Assembly (NCBI GenBank): GCA_022870705.1
Contig: CP072107.1
Location: forward strand, 124,001 to 188,000
Source of the DNA: Oscillospiraceae bacterium CM
GTDB lineage: Bacteria; Bacillota; Clostridia; Oscillospirales; Oscillospiraceae
Reading direction: 5' to 3'
DNA: 64,000 nt
The position numbers and the translations under genes were made by a program. Positions 1 to 8,571 of this stretch are shown here, piece by piece. The first letter of the stretch is position 1, and every line of letters starts with the position of its first letter. Under the pieces are notes generated by a model. It was not told the DNA's origin and ran no database searches. It saw only the letters and a list, made by a program, of their open reading frames with translations.

Positions 1-42
1 GCACGGATTGAGGACAAAGTCCCTCCGGCGCGCGTGCAGTAA
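1..42 (+). CDS. 3' end of an upstream gene (partial)
   Basis: The first 42 bases read as an open frame ending in TAA, giving the tail ARIEDKVPPARVQ. It stops 11 bases before the next start, as expected for the last codons of an upstream gene in the same polysaccharide operon. Too little is present to name a family, and a chance open frame of this length is possible. Confidence 0.4.
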   Translation, partial: ARIEDKVPPARVQ

Positions 43-53
43 AGGAGAAAACA

Positions 54-1160
54 ATGGTCAAGCGCATTCGCGCAGTGATGAAAAAAATGTTACCGCCTTC
101 TTTTTTAAAGCGCCTGAAGCTCCGCCTGGCCGGGCTTAACCCACATGCCTATACCGAGCGTATCAGAGCCGACGGGGCAGTACGGCGGTTTTTCATTTTC
201 GGAACGCCGATTCACGACAATTTGGGCGATCATTTAATTGCGGCGGCGGAACAGCAGTATCTGCGCAGCCTTGCGCCCGATATTCCCGTCTATGACATTC
301 CGACAGAGCTTTTTGCGGCGTATCCGAACGAGGTGTCGCCATGCGTCCGTCCGCAGGACATTGTTTTTATCAGCGGCGGCGGCTGGATGGGGAACTTGTG
401 GCCGGATGACGAACTTTTTATGCAGGCCGTCTTGCGCCGGTTTGCCCGCCGGAAGATCATCATTTTCCCGCAGACGGTCTACTACAACGAGGCGCTGTCA
501 GCGTATATGCCGATTCTCCGCGCCGCACGGGAGACGTATCGGCGCTGCGACGATTTGACGCTCTGCGTGCGGGACAGGCGCTCGTATGAGTTTGCCACAA
601 ACGCGCTCGGATTTCAGGAAAGGCATTGCCTGCTCATGCCGGATATCGCCCTGCTGTACCGGCGGGAGGGGCCTATTGTCGATCGACAAAACACGGTTCT
701 TTTATGTTTGCGGCAGGACCGGGAAAAAATCCGGGGCGATCTGCAAGCGCTTTCTCTGACTGCCAAAGCGTGTGGCTGCTCAGCGCACGGGACCGACACC
801 GTGATACAGACGATTGTGCCGCTGCACCGGCGACAGCGGATGATTGAGAAAAAGCTGACGGAATTTTCACGCGCCCGGCTTGTTGTGACGGATAGACTGC
901 ATGGGATGATTTTTGCGTTTCTGGCGAAGACGCCCTGCGTTGCGCTTGATAATAAAACGTCTAAGGTGCGCGGCGTTTTTGAATTGTGGCTTCGTGAAAC
1001 CGGCCGCGTTTTATTCGTTCAAAAAAGCGCCGACGCCCCGGCGGCTGTCAAAAAGGCGCTTTCCGAAGAGAGCCGGAGCGATACCGACGCCGATTTTCTG
1101 CCTTTTTTTAATGCGCTCACCAGCCTGATACGAGAGGAGGTCGCGGTTGATGCCGGATAA
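54..1160 (+). CDS. Polysaccharide pyruvyl transferase family protein
   Basis: 368 residues. The motif HDNLGDH at about residues 54-60 and the later TDRLHGMIFAFLAKTPCVALDN segment (around 280-300) are hallmarks of the polysaccharide pyruvyl transferase (WcaK/CsaB-like) family, which moves pyruvate from phosphoenolpyruvate onto sugars of surface polymers. An AAAGGAGAA ribosome binding site precedes the ATG. The gene overlaps the radical SAM gene by 11 bases and heads a three-gene run with a flippase, so it most likely modifies a capsule, exopolysaccharide or wall polymer. The acceptor sugar cannot be read from sequence, and some family members have lost activity or use other donors. Confidence 0.88.
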   Translation: MVKRIRAVMKKMLPPSFLKRLKLRLAGLNPHAYTERIRADGAVRRFFIFGTPIHDNLGDHLIAAAEQQYLRSLAPDIPVYDIPTELFAAYPNEVSPCVRPQDIVFISGGGWMGNLWPDDELFMQAVLRRFARRKIIIFPQTVYYNEALSAYMPILRAARETYRRCDDLTLCVRDRRSYEFATNALGFQERHCLLMPDIALLYRREGPIVDRQNTVLLCLRQDREKIRGDLQALSLTAKACGCSAHGTDTVIQTIVPLHRRQRMIEKKLTEFSRARLVVTDRLHGMIFAFLAKTPCVALDNKTSKVRGVFELWLRETGRVLFVQKSADAPAAVKKALSEESRSDTDADFLPFFNALTSLIREEVAVDAG

Positions 1161-2349
1161 ACCGAAGCGTCTTATTTTAGGGCATATCCCAATCAACGTC
1201 TGCAATTTGCAGTGTCCGTATTGTTATTTTACGCAGCGCGACATCTGGAACGACACACGATCGTCGCCGCTCGCCTACGCGCCGGATGATATCGCGCGGT
1301 GCCTATCCGCCGAGCGGCTCGGCGGTGTGAGCCTCATCAATCTGACGGGGCAGGGCGAAACACTCCTGCAACCGGGTATTGAAGACCTCGCCCGCGCGCT
1401 GCTTCGGGAGGGTCATTACGTCGAAATTGTAACAAACGGCACGGTGACGAAGGTTATCAATCAGCTGCTGGCCATGGATGCGGTGCTGCTGGCGCGGCTG
1501 GAATTTAAGATTTCTTTTCATTATAACGAGCTCAAGCGCCTTCGAATTCTCGAGCAGTTCTGGCGCAACGTCAAAGCCATCAAAGCCTCTCCCTGCTCGT
1601 TTTCGTTGGAGCTGATGCCCTGTGACGAACAGGAAGCACATCTCGATGAGATCATGGCGCTCTGCCGGTCAAACGCGGGGGCCGTCTGCCACGCGACGGT
1701 GGGCAGAAATGACGGCTATAAAGGGCGGTATCTCCTCACAGCGCAGAGCAGGGAGCAGTATGTCGCCGCCTGGTCTAAGCTTGGCTCGGCGATGTTCGAC
1801 TTTAAAATGGCGCTTTCAGATGTCAAAAGGAAGGAATTCTGTTATGCCGGTAGCTGGACGCTGTGGGTCAACATGTCGACGGGGGATGCCTGCCAATGTT
1901 ACGGCCAGCCTGTTAATCAGAACATTTTCAAAGACCCGGCAAAGCCGATTAAATTTATTCCGGTTGGTTATTACTGCACCGAGCCTTACTGCGTCAACGG
2001 CCATGCGCTGCTAACAATGGGGGCTATTCCGGAAATCGCTGCGCCGACGTATGCCGATATCCGAAACAAGGCTTGTGACGATGGCGGCGAATGGTTTTCA
2101 GAGACTTGCCGCAGCTTTTTTCAGCAAAGGCTCATGATGTCAAACAAGCAGCTGACGCGGGGTGGCAAGACTTTAAATACCATGACCCGTCCGTTTTTGC
2201 TTGTCTGGTGGCTCCTACGGCGCCCTGAAAAGGCATTGAACAAGCTGCGGCGGTATCTTAGGCTGGACGGCAAAAGCCGCTATGAAAAAAAGAAAACACC
2301 GGCGTGCTCGAAACTTACAAAAACAGTACAGAAATGTGATGGCCATTGA
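1150..2349 (+). CDS. Radical SAM protein, probably with a cysteine-rich C-terminal cluster domain
   Basis: 399 residues. The N-terminus carries the radical SAM signature CNLQCPYC (CX3CX2C, C18/C22/C25), which binds the 4Fe-4S cluster that cleaves S-adenosylmethionine. A glycine-rich NLTGQGE strand follows. A second cysteine group (CYAGSW, CQCYG, CTEPYC) between about residues 230 and 285 resembles the SPASM/twitch auxiliary-cluster regions. I chose ATG 1150, nine bases after AGGAGG; TTG 1147 is also possible. The start overlaps the pyruvyl transferase end and the stop overlaps the flippase start, so the three are probably co-translated. The substrate is unknown; polymer or peptide modification is inferred only from neighbours. 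Confidence 0.85.
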   Translation: MPDKPKRLILGHIPINVCNLQCPYCYFTQRDIWNDTRSSPLAYAPDDIARCLSAERLGGVSLINLTGQGETLLQPGIEDLARALLREGHYVEIVTNGTVTKVINQLLAMDAVLLARLEFKISFHYNELKRLRILEQFWRNVKAIKASPCSFSLELMPCDEQEAHLDEIMALCRSNAGAVCHATVGRNDGYKGRYLLTAQSREQYVAAWSKLGSAMFDFKMALSDVKRKEFCYAGSWTLWVNMSTGDACQCYGQPVNQNIFKDPAKPIKFIPVGYYCTEPYCVNGHALLTMGAIPEIAAPTYADIRNKACDDGGEWFSETCRSFFQQRLMMSNKQLTRGGKTLNTMTRPFLLVWWLLRRPEKALNKLRRYLRLDGKSRYEKKKTPACSKLTKTVQKCDGH

Positions 2350-3779
2350 AAAGAGAAAACAGATACATCAAACTGTTGTCCGACACCGTTGTCTTCGCCG
2401 TCGGTAATCTGCTCGTCAAAATTGTTCAGTTGCTGCTATTGCCGCTGTATACCGTGACGCTGACAACGGCGGCATACGGCACGGCGGAGCTTATCAACAA
2501 CCTGACGGAAATGCTGCTCCCGGTCGTGACAATCTGCATTTATGAGGCGACGTTTCGGTTTGCCGTGGAGCGCGACGTTGAGCATAGAAAGCTCTTAACG
2601 GACAGCCTGCGCGTTTTATTCTCAGGTATTCTTGTCTTTACGGCGCTGACAGGTGTCTTGCAGGCCTTTATCCATAGCCCGTATACATGGCTATCCTACT
2701 TGATCATTGTGACATACGCGGTCAGAATGGTTCTGGCTGGATTTGTCCGTGGGATTGGCCACGTCAGGCGGTTCGCGGCCGGCGGCGTTGTAAACGTCGC
2801 GGCGCTTTTTGGGGCAAATATTATCTTGCTCATCTATTGCCGGATGGGGGCAGCGGGGTACCTATTATCGCTGACGATATCAAATATCGTCTCAACGCTG
2901 TTTATCATCATATCGTCCGGGCTGCATCGGTATATCGTGTTTGAAAAATGGGATCCGAAGCTGGTGAAAACGATCCTCACTTTTAGCTTTCCAATGGTTT
3001 TTAACGTGATGTCCTGGTGGCTGACCAATATGTCCGGCCGGTATATCATTTTGTGGTCCTGCGGTGTTGCGACGGCCGGATTATACGCCGCGGCCAGCAA
3101 ACTGCCTGCCGTCATTAACCTTGCCGCCGGGACGTTTCAGCAGGCGTGGCAGGCGTCAAGCGCGCGGGAGCACAAAAGCGCGGACGGCAAGCTGTTTTTT
3201 TCAAATATCTTCAAAGTTTATTCGGCGCTTGTTCTCTTGTTCGGCGCCGCCGTTATTTTGGCAACGCCCATCCTGGCGCGGCTCATGCTCAAAGGCGATT
3301 TTTATGCGGCTATGACGTATCTGCCGCTTTTGATGGTGACGGCGATGCTTAACTGCTACTCCACGTATTTCGGCACATTGTATAATGCATTTAAAAACAA
3401 TAAGATGGTTATGGTGTCGACAATAGCGGGAGCCGCCGCCAATATTGCGGCGGGGGCACTGCTTGTTCATGTCGTCGGTGTCTGGGGGCCGCTGACGTCC
3501 GGCGTTTTTTGCTATCTCATTGTTGTGATCATACGGATGGCCGATACGATGAGGCTTGTTTCTGTGGAGAAAGAATTAAAACTGAATCTGCCGTGTTTCA
3601 CCCTCATCGTTGCCGAGAGCATTTTCATGAGTATTGGTGGTCGTGCGATGACCGCCCTGTCTGCAGGGATAGCAGGCGTTGTTTTCATCTGGCACATTTA
3701 CTATTATAGAAAGCCGCTTCGGGCGGCGTGTACACGGCTTGAAGCAAAAATTAACGGCCTGCCGCACCGCAGCGCCTGA
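2346..3779 (+). CDS. Polysaccharide flippase (Wzx/MATE-like, MOP superfamily)
   Basis: 477 residues, almost entirely hydrophobic with about 12 to 14 predicted membrane helices. The N-terminal pattern (FAVGNLLVKIVQLLLLPLYT followed by YGTAELI) is typical of the polysaccharide biosynthesis/flippase family, which moves lipid-linked sugar units across the membrane. Start is TTG at 2346, inside the TGA stop of the radical SAM gene, with only a weak ribosome binding site, so translation is probably coupled. It ends the cluster: 101 bases separate it from dedA. Which polymer it exports is not visible. Confidence 0.88.
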   Translation: MKRENRYIKLLSDTVVFAVGNLLVKIVQLLLLPLYTVTLTTAAYGTAELINNLTEMLLPVVTICIYEATFRFAVERDVEHRKLLTDSLRVLFSGILVFTALTGVLQAFIHSPYTWLSYLIIVTYAVRMVLAGFVRGIGHVRRFAAGGVVNVAALFGANIILLIYCRMGAAGYLLSLTISNIVSTLFIIISSGLHRYIVFEKWDPKLVKTILTFSFPMVFNVMSWWLTNMSGRYIILWSCGVATAGLYAAASKLPAVINLAAGTFQQAWQASSAREHKSADGKLFFSNIFKVYSALVLLFGAAVILATPILARLMLKGDFYAAMTYLPLLMVTAMLNCYSTYFGTLYNAFKNNKMVMVSTIAGAAANIAAGALLVHVVGVWGPLTSGVFCYLIVVIIRMADTMRLVSVEKELKLNLPCFTLIVAESIFMSIGGRAMTALSAGIAGVVFIWHIYYYRKPLRAACTRLEAKINGLPHRSA

Positions 3780-3880
3780 CGCCAGTGTCACACAAAATTT
3801 ACAAAATACCCCTGTCCCGCGTGCTTGGCTTATGATATACTGGCCATAAGGGAACATTTTTTGCCGAAACGGAGCCATAC

Positions 3881-4525
3881 ATGCCTGATATTTCCATATT
3901 TGATCTGCTCTTTCATATCGACACATTTTTAAATGATGTCATCATCCGGTACGGTGTGCTCGTCTATATCCTGATTTTTATCATTTTATTCTGTGAGACG
4001 GGCCTTTTTATGCCGCTGCCCGGTGACTCGCTCATCTTTGCCGGGGGCGCTTTCGCGGCGGCCGGCATGCTCGACATGGGAGTTTTCGTCCTCATCTGTT
4101 TGGTGGCGGGTATTTTGGGAGACAGTGTTAATTATTACCTTGGTCATTCCGTCGGCAAGAAACTCTACCGGCAGGCCAAGGGCCGGTTTTTAAAAAGAGA
4201 AAATATCGACAGGGCGAAAGCGTTTTACGAGCGCCATGGCGGAAAAGCCATTATTTTTTCAAGATTTATACCGCTTGTGCGGCAATGCACACCGTTTGTT
4301 GCCGGAATCGGGCGTATGACGTTCGGGCGGTTTATGTCGTATAATCTTGTCGGCGTGGCGGCCTGGGTCGGCATTTCGTCCATGCTTGGCTACTTTTTCG
4401 GCAACATACCGGCAGTCAAGGACAACTTTTCCGTCGTCATTCTTGCCATCATTGCCGTATCGCTTCTCCCGGCTATCATCGCCTTTTTAAAATCAAAGCT
4501 GAAAAGTGCCCCCAAACCGGAGTAA
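3881..4525 (+). CDS. DedA family membrane protein
   Basis: 214 residues. Shows the DedA/SNARE-associated signature: a membrane-re-entrant segment with PGDSLIFAGG near residue 47, then GDSVNYYLGH, then the basic FSRFIPLVRQCTPFVAG motif around 127-143. Family members are polytopic proteins linked to membrane potential maintenance and, in recent work, flipping of lipid carriers such as undecaprenyl phosphate. Strong GGAG site before ATG 3881. A TATGATATACT element at 3831-3841 may be its own -10 region. The arginine-rich motif thought to be functional in the family is intact. A bidirectional terminator follows. Confidence 0.9.
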   Translation: MPDISIFDLLFHIDTFLNDVIIRYGVLVYILIFIILFCETGLFMPLPGDSLIFAGGAFAAAGMLDMGVFVLICLVAGILGDSVNYYLGHSVGKKLYRQAKGRFLKRENIDRAKAFYERHGGKAIIFSRFIPLVRQCTPFVAGIGRMTFGRFMSYNLVGVAAWVGISSMLGYFFGNIPAVKDNFSVVILAIIAVSLLPAIIAFLKSKLKSAPKPE

Positions 4526-4542
4526 GCGGCGGAAATAAAAAC

Positions 4543-4571
4543 AAGTCCGCAGGTTTTCGACCTGCGGACTT
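4543..4571. terminator. Bidirectional intrinsic terminator (dedA / thioesterase)
   Basis: Perfect 12-bp stem (4543-4554 with 4560-4571), loop TTTCG, A-run before and T-run after. It lies between convergent genes and can stop transcription from both. Confidence 0.9.
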
Positions 4572-4584
4572 TTAAAATATGTGG

Positions 4585-4998
4585 CTAGTTTTGCCCGGCG
4601 GATTTTAAAACGTTAAAGAGTGCCGGGGCGGCACGCTCGGCGTTAACAGGCTTGAGAGCCTTGTCCGTAAAGGCGTGCAGTGTCTCCCCAGTTGCCAGAA
4701 GCAAATCATCACGGTTTTTAACTTCGTACGCCAGCACGAGCCGGACGCCGGAGAGCTTTAAAAGGCTTGTCAGAACACGGATTTCATCCTCATAATAGGC
4801 CGGGTGTTTAAAGCGGCAGGTGATCTCGTATAGCGGGAGCAGGATGCCGCGTTTTTCAACCTCGGAATAAGAAAAACCGAGTTTTTTTAAAAAGTCTGTC
4901 CGGCCGGCTTCAAACCAGATGGGGTAATTTGAATGATGCACAATGCCCATTTTATCCGTTTCGGCGTAACGAACCGTCAGTCTCGTTTCGGAAATCAT
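4585..4998 (-). CDS. Acyl-CoA thioesterase, YbgC/4-hydroxybenzoyl-CoA thioesterase family
   Basis: 137 residues, the normal size of a single hot-dog domain. The N-terminal motif RYAETDKMGIVHHSNY contains the family's catalytic aspartate (D15), followed by the long hot-dog helix (WFEAGRTDFLKKLG). These enzymes hydrolyse acyl-CoA or acyl-ACP thioesters; the exact acyl group cannot be told. GGAG lies ten bases before the ATG. Monocistronic between a terminator and the divergent cysK. Confidence 0.88.
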   Translation of the reverse strand: MISETRLTVRYAETDKMGIVHHSNYPIWFEAGRTDFLKKLGFSYSEVEKRGILLPLYEITCRFKHPAYYEDEIRVLTSLLKLSGVRLVLAYEVKNRDDLLLATGETLHAFTDKALKPVNAERAAPALFNVLKSAGQN

Positions 4999-5084
4999 GA
5001 TGGCGCTCCTTTTCAGCTGTGATCGGTGTCGGCATCATTGTATAACCGCAAAGCCCTCTTTTCAACGCTTTTTTCACACAGCAG

Positions 5085-5112
5085 AAAAAGCTGCCGCAAA
5101 CGGCAGCTTTTT
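5085..5112. terminator. Terminator-like hairpin in the divergent region before cysK
   Basis: 12-bp perfect stem AAAAAGCTGCCG / CGGCAGCTTTTT with CAAA loop, flanked by A and T runs. It sits upstream of both divergent genes, so it is either a terminator for stray transcription or an attenuator in the cysK leader. No S-box or T-box sequence elements are seen with it. Confidence 0.6.
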
Positions 5113-5172
5113 CTTGCAACAGGGTGCGGGGGGAGCGTATAGTAATAGCAGCAGATAAAAAGGGTGTGACAC

Positions 5173-6066
5173 ATGTATAACAATATTCTTGAAACGATTG
5201 GTAAAACACCGCTCGTGCGGATCAACCGCCTCAATCCAAAGCCCCATATTCCGCTTTACGCGAAGCTGGAGGGCTTTAATCCGACCGGCAGCATCAAGGA
5301 CCGAATTGCGCTGAAGATGATTGAACAGGCGGAAGCATGCGGCATGCTGCACCGTGGGAAGACCATCATCGAGCCGACCTCCGGCAATACCGGCATCGGC
5401 CTTGCCATGATCGGTGCCGTCAAGGGCTATACCGTTGAGATTGTGATGAGCGAGGCGGTTTCCGTTGAGCGGCGCAAAATGATTGAAGCCTTCGGTGCGA
5501 CGATCATCCTGACAGACCCGGCGCAGGGAACGGACGGGGCAATCCGCCGGGCCCATGAGCTTGTACAGAACAGCCCCGGGAAGTATTTTATGCCGAACCA
5601 GTTCTCAAACGAGTATAATAAGCTCGCGCATTACGAGACGACGGCGAACGAGATTTGGGACGATACGGACGGAAAGGTGACACACTTTGTCTCAGCGCTG
5701 GGGACATCGGGCACCATTATGGGCGTCGGCATGGGGCTTAAAAGCAAGAATTCCGCCATCCGTATTGTGGAGGCGCAGCCTGTAAAAAACCATTACATTC
5801 AGGGGCTGAAGAATATGCAAGAGGCCATCGTCCCCGAGATATACGACCCGTCGAAAATTGACAGATCCGTCATGATTGAGTCGGAAGAGGCGTTTGCCAT
5901 GGCGCGAGACATCGTCCGCCAGGAGGGTATTTTCGTCGGGATGAGCAGCGGGGCCGCGATGCTTGCCGCGCTGGAGACGATCCGTGAGATTGACGAAGGT
6001 CTTGTCGTTGTGTTGTTTGCCGACCGCGGTGAAAAATATTTAAGCACGAATCTTTTTAATTTTTAA
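5173..6066 (+). CDS. cysK: Cysteine synthase (O-acetylserine sulfhydrylase)
   Basis: 297 residues, slightly shorter than usual (305-320). Fold-type II PLP enzyme: the PLP lysine is K42 in NPTGSIKDR, the substrate loop TSGNTG is at 69-74, and the phosphate-binding ALGTSGTIMG loop is near 175. It makes cysteine from O-acetylserine and sulfide. The C-terminus ends soon after the ADRGEKYLST motif. The ribosome binding site (AGGGTG) is modest. It could equally be a CysM-type paralogue; no serine acetyltransferase lies nearby. Confidence 0.9.
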   Translation: MYNNILETIGKTPLVRINRLNPKPHIPLYAKLEGFNPTGSIKDRIALKMIEQAEACGMLHRGKTIIEPTSGNTGIGLAMIGAVKGYTVEIVMSEAVSVERRKMIEAFGATIILTDPAQGTDGAIRRAHELVQNSPGKYFMPNQFSNEYNKLAHYETTANEIWDDTDGKVTHFVSALGTSGTIMGVGMGLKSKNSAIRIVEAQPVKNHYIQGLKNMQEAIVPEIYDPSKIDRSVMIESEEAFAMARDIVRQEGIFVGMSSGAAMLAALETIREIDEGLVVVLFADRGEKYLSTNLFNF

Positions 6067-6097
6067 CCGTGCAGGCCGAAGGGCCGCCGGTACAGAG

Positions 6098-6134
6098 CAG
6101 CCCCGCAGACGGCAGTGTTGCGTCCGCGGGGCTG
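6098..6134. terminator. Terminator between convergent cysK and the SLH/YkuD gene
   Basis: Stem CAGCCCCGC / GCGGGGCTG (6098-6106, 6126-6134), with an inner ACGG/CGTC pairing in the loop. It is placed exactly between two convergent stops. The T-tract is short. Confidence 0.65.
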
Positions 6135-6162
6135 TTATCCAATGCCGACAGGCTTCTTGTCC

Positions 6163-8226
6163 TTAATAGACGACGACGGTCGTGCCGGTCGGAATATTGT
6201 CGTAAATCCAGGCGACGTCCTCATCATACATGCGCACGCAGCCGTGGCTGACGGGGAAGCCGATCCGTTTATCCTCAACCGTTGTCGTTCCCGGGTAGTA
6301 AAGCCGCGAGTGGAAGGCATATGCGCTGTTGATAAAATTAACAACCGGTTTAACGGTATACTTATCCGTTGTCCAGCCTTTCGGATTTCTGCCGATGATT
6401 TTGAAAACGCCAATGGGTGTGTCTTTACCGGAAGCGCCGGTGCCGACAATATAGGATTTTGACAGCGTCCAGTTGCCGGTGGAGCCGGTAAAAATGTTCA
6501 CGCGCTGATAGGCGATGCTGACCCAGATGAGATATTCCGTCTTGCTTGAATACCCCTTGGCGTCAACCCAGGCGACCTTCAGCGCATCATCATAATCATG
6601 TGTTTGGGCCCATTCAAGCGTATAGTTGCCTTTGTAGCCGGTTTTCACCAGAGAGAGGACTTCCTTAGCGTCAAACTTCGTCGTGTTTAAAAGCGTGACG
6701 GAGCGATCGGCCCGGCGCTCCACATAAATACCGTCCGACGTCGTGCAGCTTAAGACGAAGGTAACGGTGACGGTTACCGGCAGCTCAGCCGAGGCGGGGA
6801 TAGCCTTGTTGAGTGACAGCTTCGCCGTCTTGCCGAGCGTCACCGCCGAAGATGAGACATAGGTATCATCAACGTACCAAGCGCCGCGGCAGGAAATCGT
6901 GTTAGCAGGTGCGTCAATAGTAACGGACGCGCCGAGGGACTGATACGACGGCAGCTCGGCCGGAGCCGCGAGCGCAAGGCTGACGGTGTTAAGGCCGAAC
7001 GTCTCATTGACGGTTGCGTCTTGAGCGCTCAGGCTGACAGTGCTGCCGACGGCGTTATCTGTCAGCGCCTGGATCGAGCCAGAACCGCTGATGACGGTTT
7101 CCGAACCGTAAAGGGTCAGGGCTGAGACAGACCCGTTTTGCGTGATCGTATTGCCGGTGCCGACAGTGCCTATTTTAACCGTGCTGACGACGGCACCAGG
7201 ACTGATAATAATTTCGTTGCCGCTGCCGCTGATGAGTAGCGTTTCAACAGGCGCGCTGATAATGACGGTTCTGTGACTGCCGGTCACCTCAACCTGAGAC
7301 AGACGGCTAGTAAGCGTCACCGTCCCGCTGCCGGTACCGACGGCTAGGGCGGCTATGGTGCTGGATGCGTTGGCGGTATAAGTTACGTCGCCGCTGGCCG
7401 CCGCGAGGACAAGGCGATCAATGCGACAGCCCGAAAGGCTGAGGGACTGCAAATTGGCCGACCGGATAACAGCGGTCGGAAGCGAGACGTTCTGCAGCTG
7501 AACCGACGTGGCTGAGCCGTTAAAATAAAGGGCGCTGTCTGATGTTATGTTAACAATTCTGTCGTCGCCCGACAAAACCGTGCCGCCCGTCATCGTGACA
7601 GCTTCTCCCGGGGTGGGATAATTGGCGGCAATTCTGAAGAGAATTGTCAGAAATTCTGCGCGCGTCATGTTGTCATTGATATGTAAAGCGCCGCCATAAC
7701 CGGTAACATAGCCGCCCTGCACAAGCGCCGCCGCCGCCAGACGGTATTGACCGTACAGGTCGCTGCCGTCGGAATAAGCGTTTAGAACAGACGTGTCCTG
7801 CTCGGCGCGGACGAGCTGGAAGGCCTCGGCCAGCATGCTAAAAGCCTTGCTGCGGATCATCGGCGCCTTCAAATTAAGCCGCCCGTTTGTCGGGGTGATG
7901 AGGCCCATTGCTACGGCTTTCGCGGCCGCATCATAAAACCAATCGCTCTTGCTGATGTCCGAAACGGCGGACAGGTCGGCCAACTTTTGGGGCGCCAAAA
8001 CGCGGCATAAAAGCTCGACAACCTCAGCACCGGTAACGGCGTTGTCTGGATGGATGCCGCTGCCGTCGCCTTTCAAAAGGGTGGCGCTGATGGCTGCGCG
8101 GAGTGTTTGCTCCGCCCAGTGGCCGCTGAGATCCGGATACGTCTCTTCGGCGAGGACGACCGTCAGACCGGACATCATGCTGAAGAGGAGCAAAAAAGCA
8201 AAGGTGCGGTAAAAGAATTTTTTCAT
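6163..8226 (-). CDS. SLH-domain L,D-transpeptidase (YkuD) with beta-solenoid-like middle
   Basis: 687 residues. Signal peptide (MKKFFYRTFAFLLLFSMMSG) with cleavage near residue 26. Three S-layer homology repeats follow (about 30-200), each with the usual aromatic-acid start and ITR-like end (VTGAE, MIRSK, MTRAE). Residues 210-460 are a repetitive valine/serine/threonine-rich stretch resembling a beta-solenoid. The last 130 residues are a YkuD domain ending in SHGCVRMYD, with catalytic Cys 663. YkuD enzymes form 3-3 crosslinks in peptidoglycan or attach proteins to it; SLH repeats bind pyruvylated wall polymer. The protein is therefore an exported wall enzyme. GGAG precedes the ATG. It has its own promoter. 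Confidence 0.9.
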   Translation of the reverse strand: MKKFFYRTFAFLLLFSMMSGLTVVLAEETYPDLSGHWAEQTLRAAISATLLKGDGSGIHPDNAVTGAEVVELLCRVLAPQKLADLSAVSDISKSDWFYDAAAKAVAMGLITPTNGRLNLKAPMIRSKAFSMLAEAFQLVRAEQDTSVLNAYSDGSDLYGQYRLAAAALVQGGYVTGYGGALHINDNMTRAEFLTILFRIAANYPTPGEAVTMTGGTVLSGDDRIVNITSDSALYFNGSATSVQLQNVSLPTAVIRSANLQSLSLSGCRIDRLVLAAASGDVTYTANASSTIAALAVGTGSGTVTLTSRLSQVEVTGSHRTVIISAPVETLLISGSGNEIIISPGAVVSTVKIGTVGTGNTITQNGSVSALTLYGSETVISGSGSIQALTDNAVGSTVSLSAQDATVNETFGLNTVSLALAAPAELPSYQSLGASVTIDAPANTISCRGAWYVDDTYVSSSAVTLGKTAKLSLNKAIPASAELPVTVTVTFVLSCTTSDGIYVERRADRSVTLLNTTKFDAKEVLSLVKTGYKGNYTLEWAQTHDYDDALKVAWVDAKGYSSKTEYLIWVSIAYQRVNIFTGSTGNWTLSKSYIVGTGASGKDTPIGVFKIIGRNPKGWTTDKYTVKPVVNFINSAYAFHSRLYYPGTTTVEDKRIGFPVSHGCVRMYDEDVAWIYDNIPTGTTVVVY

Positions 8227-8291
8227 AACTGACGGTTCTCCAATAAAATTGTCTAAACTGCCGCATCGGCGATGGCTGATATTTCACATCT

Positions 8292-8319
8292 ATCATACAG
8301 CAGGAGCATGCAAAAACAA
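8292..8319 (-). promoter_or_regulatory. Promoter of the SLH/YkuD gene
   Basis: On the minus strand: TTGTTT (8314-8319), 16-bp spacer, TATGAT (8292-8297), 66 bases before the start codon. Confidence 0.55.
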
Positions 8320-8368
8320 GGTGTAAATTGCCGAGCGTTATGATTGCCCGGCGCCATAATCGCATCAA

Positions 8369-8384
8369 ATATTGCATGCAATAT
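8369..8384. promoter_or_regulatory. 16-bp perfect palindrome, possible operator
   Basis: ATATTGCATGCAATAT is self-complementary over all 16 bases and lies between two divergent promoters. It has the symmetry of a dimeric repressor site, but no cognate regulator can be assigned. Confidence 0.4.
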
Positions 8385-8517
8385 CCGCGAGCCTGAAAAA
8401 GCGAATCAAAATTTTGTTGCCAATAAATAAAATACCAATTTCAGGACCGATAGACAAGAGGTCTCGACGTTTTTCAATAAATAAATTCGAAAAACAGGGC
8501 GTCACCGGGCTAAAGCC

Positions 8518-8564
8518 CGCCGCGTAACGGCAAGTCAATTTGATTGACTTGCCGTTACGCGGCG
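8518..8564. repeat. 22-bp perfect inverted repeat overlapping a -35 element
   Basis: Arms 8518-8539 and 8543-8564 are perfectly complementary with a 3-base loop. The right arm contains TTGACT, the likely -35 of the downstream gene. There is no T-tract, so it does not read as a simple terminator. A second hairpin (CGGGCT-AA-AGCCCG, 8506-8519) abuts it. Confidence 0.85.
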
Positions 8565-8571
8565 ATATGAT
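8544..8571 (+). promoter_or_regulatory. Promoter of the small membrane protein gene
   Basis: TTGACT (8544-8549), 16-bp spacer, TATGAT (8566-8571); an overlapping TATAAT lies at 8571-8576. The -35 lies inside the right arm of the inverted repeat. Confidence 0.6.

Noticed and set aside
5000-5172. Sulfur-related riboswitch (S-box) or T-box before cysK
   Set aside because: Only one simple hairpin is present; the conserved motifs of these elements are not found.
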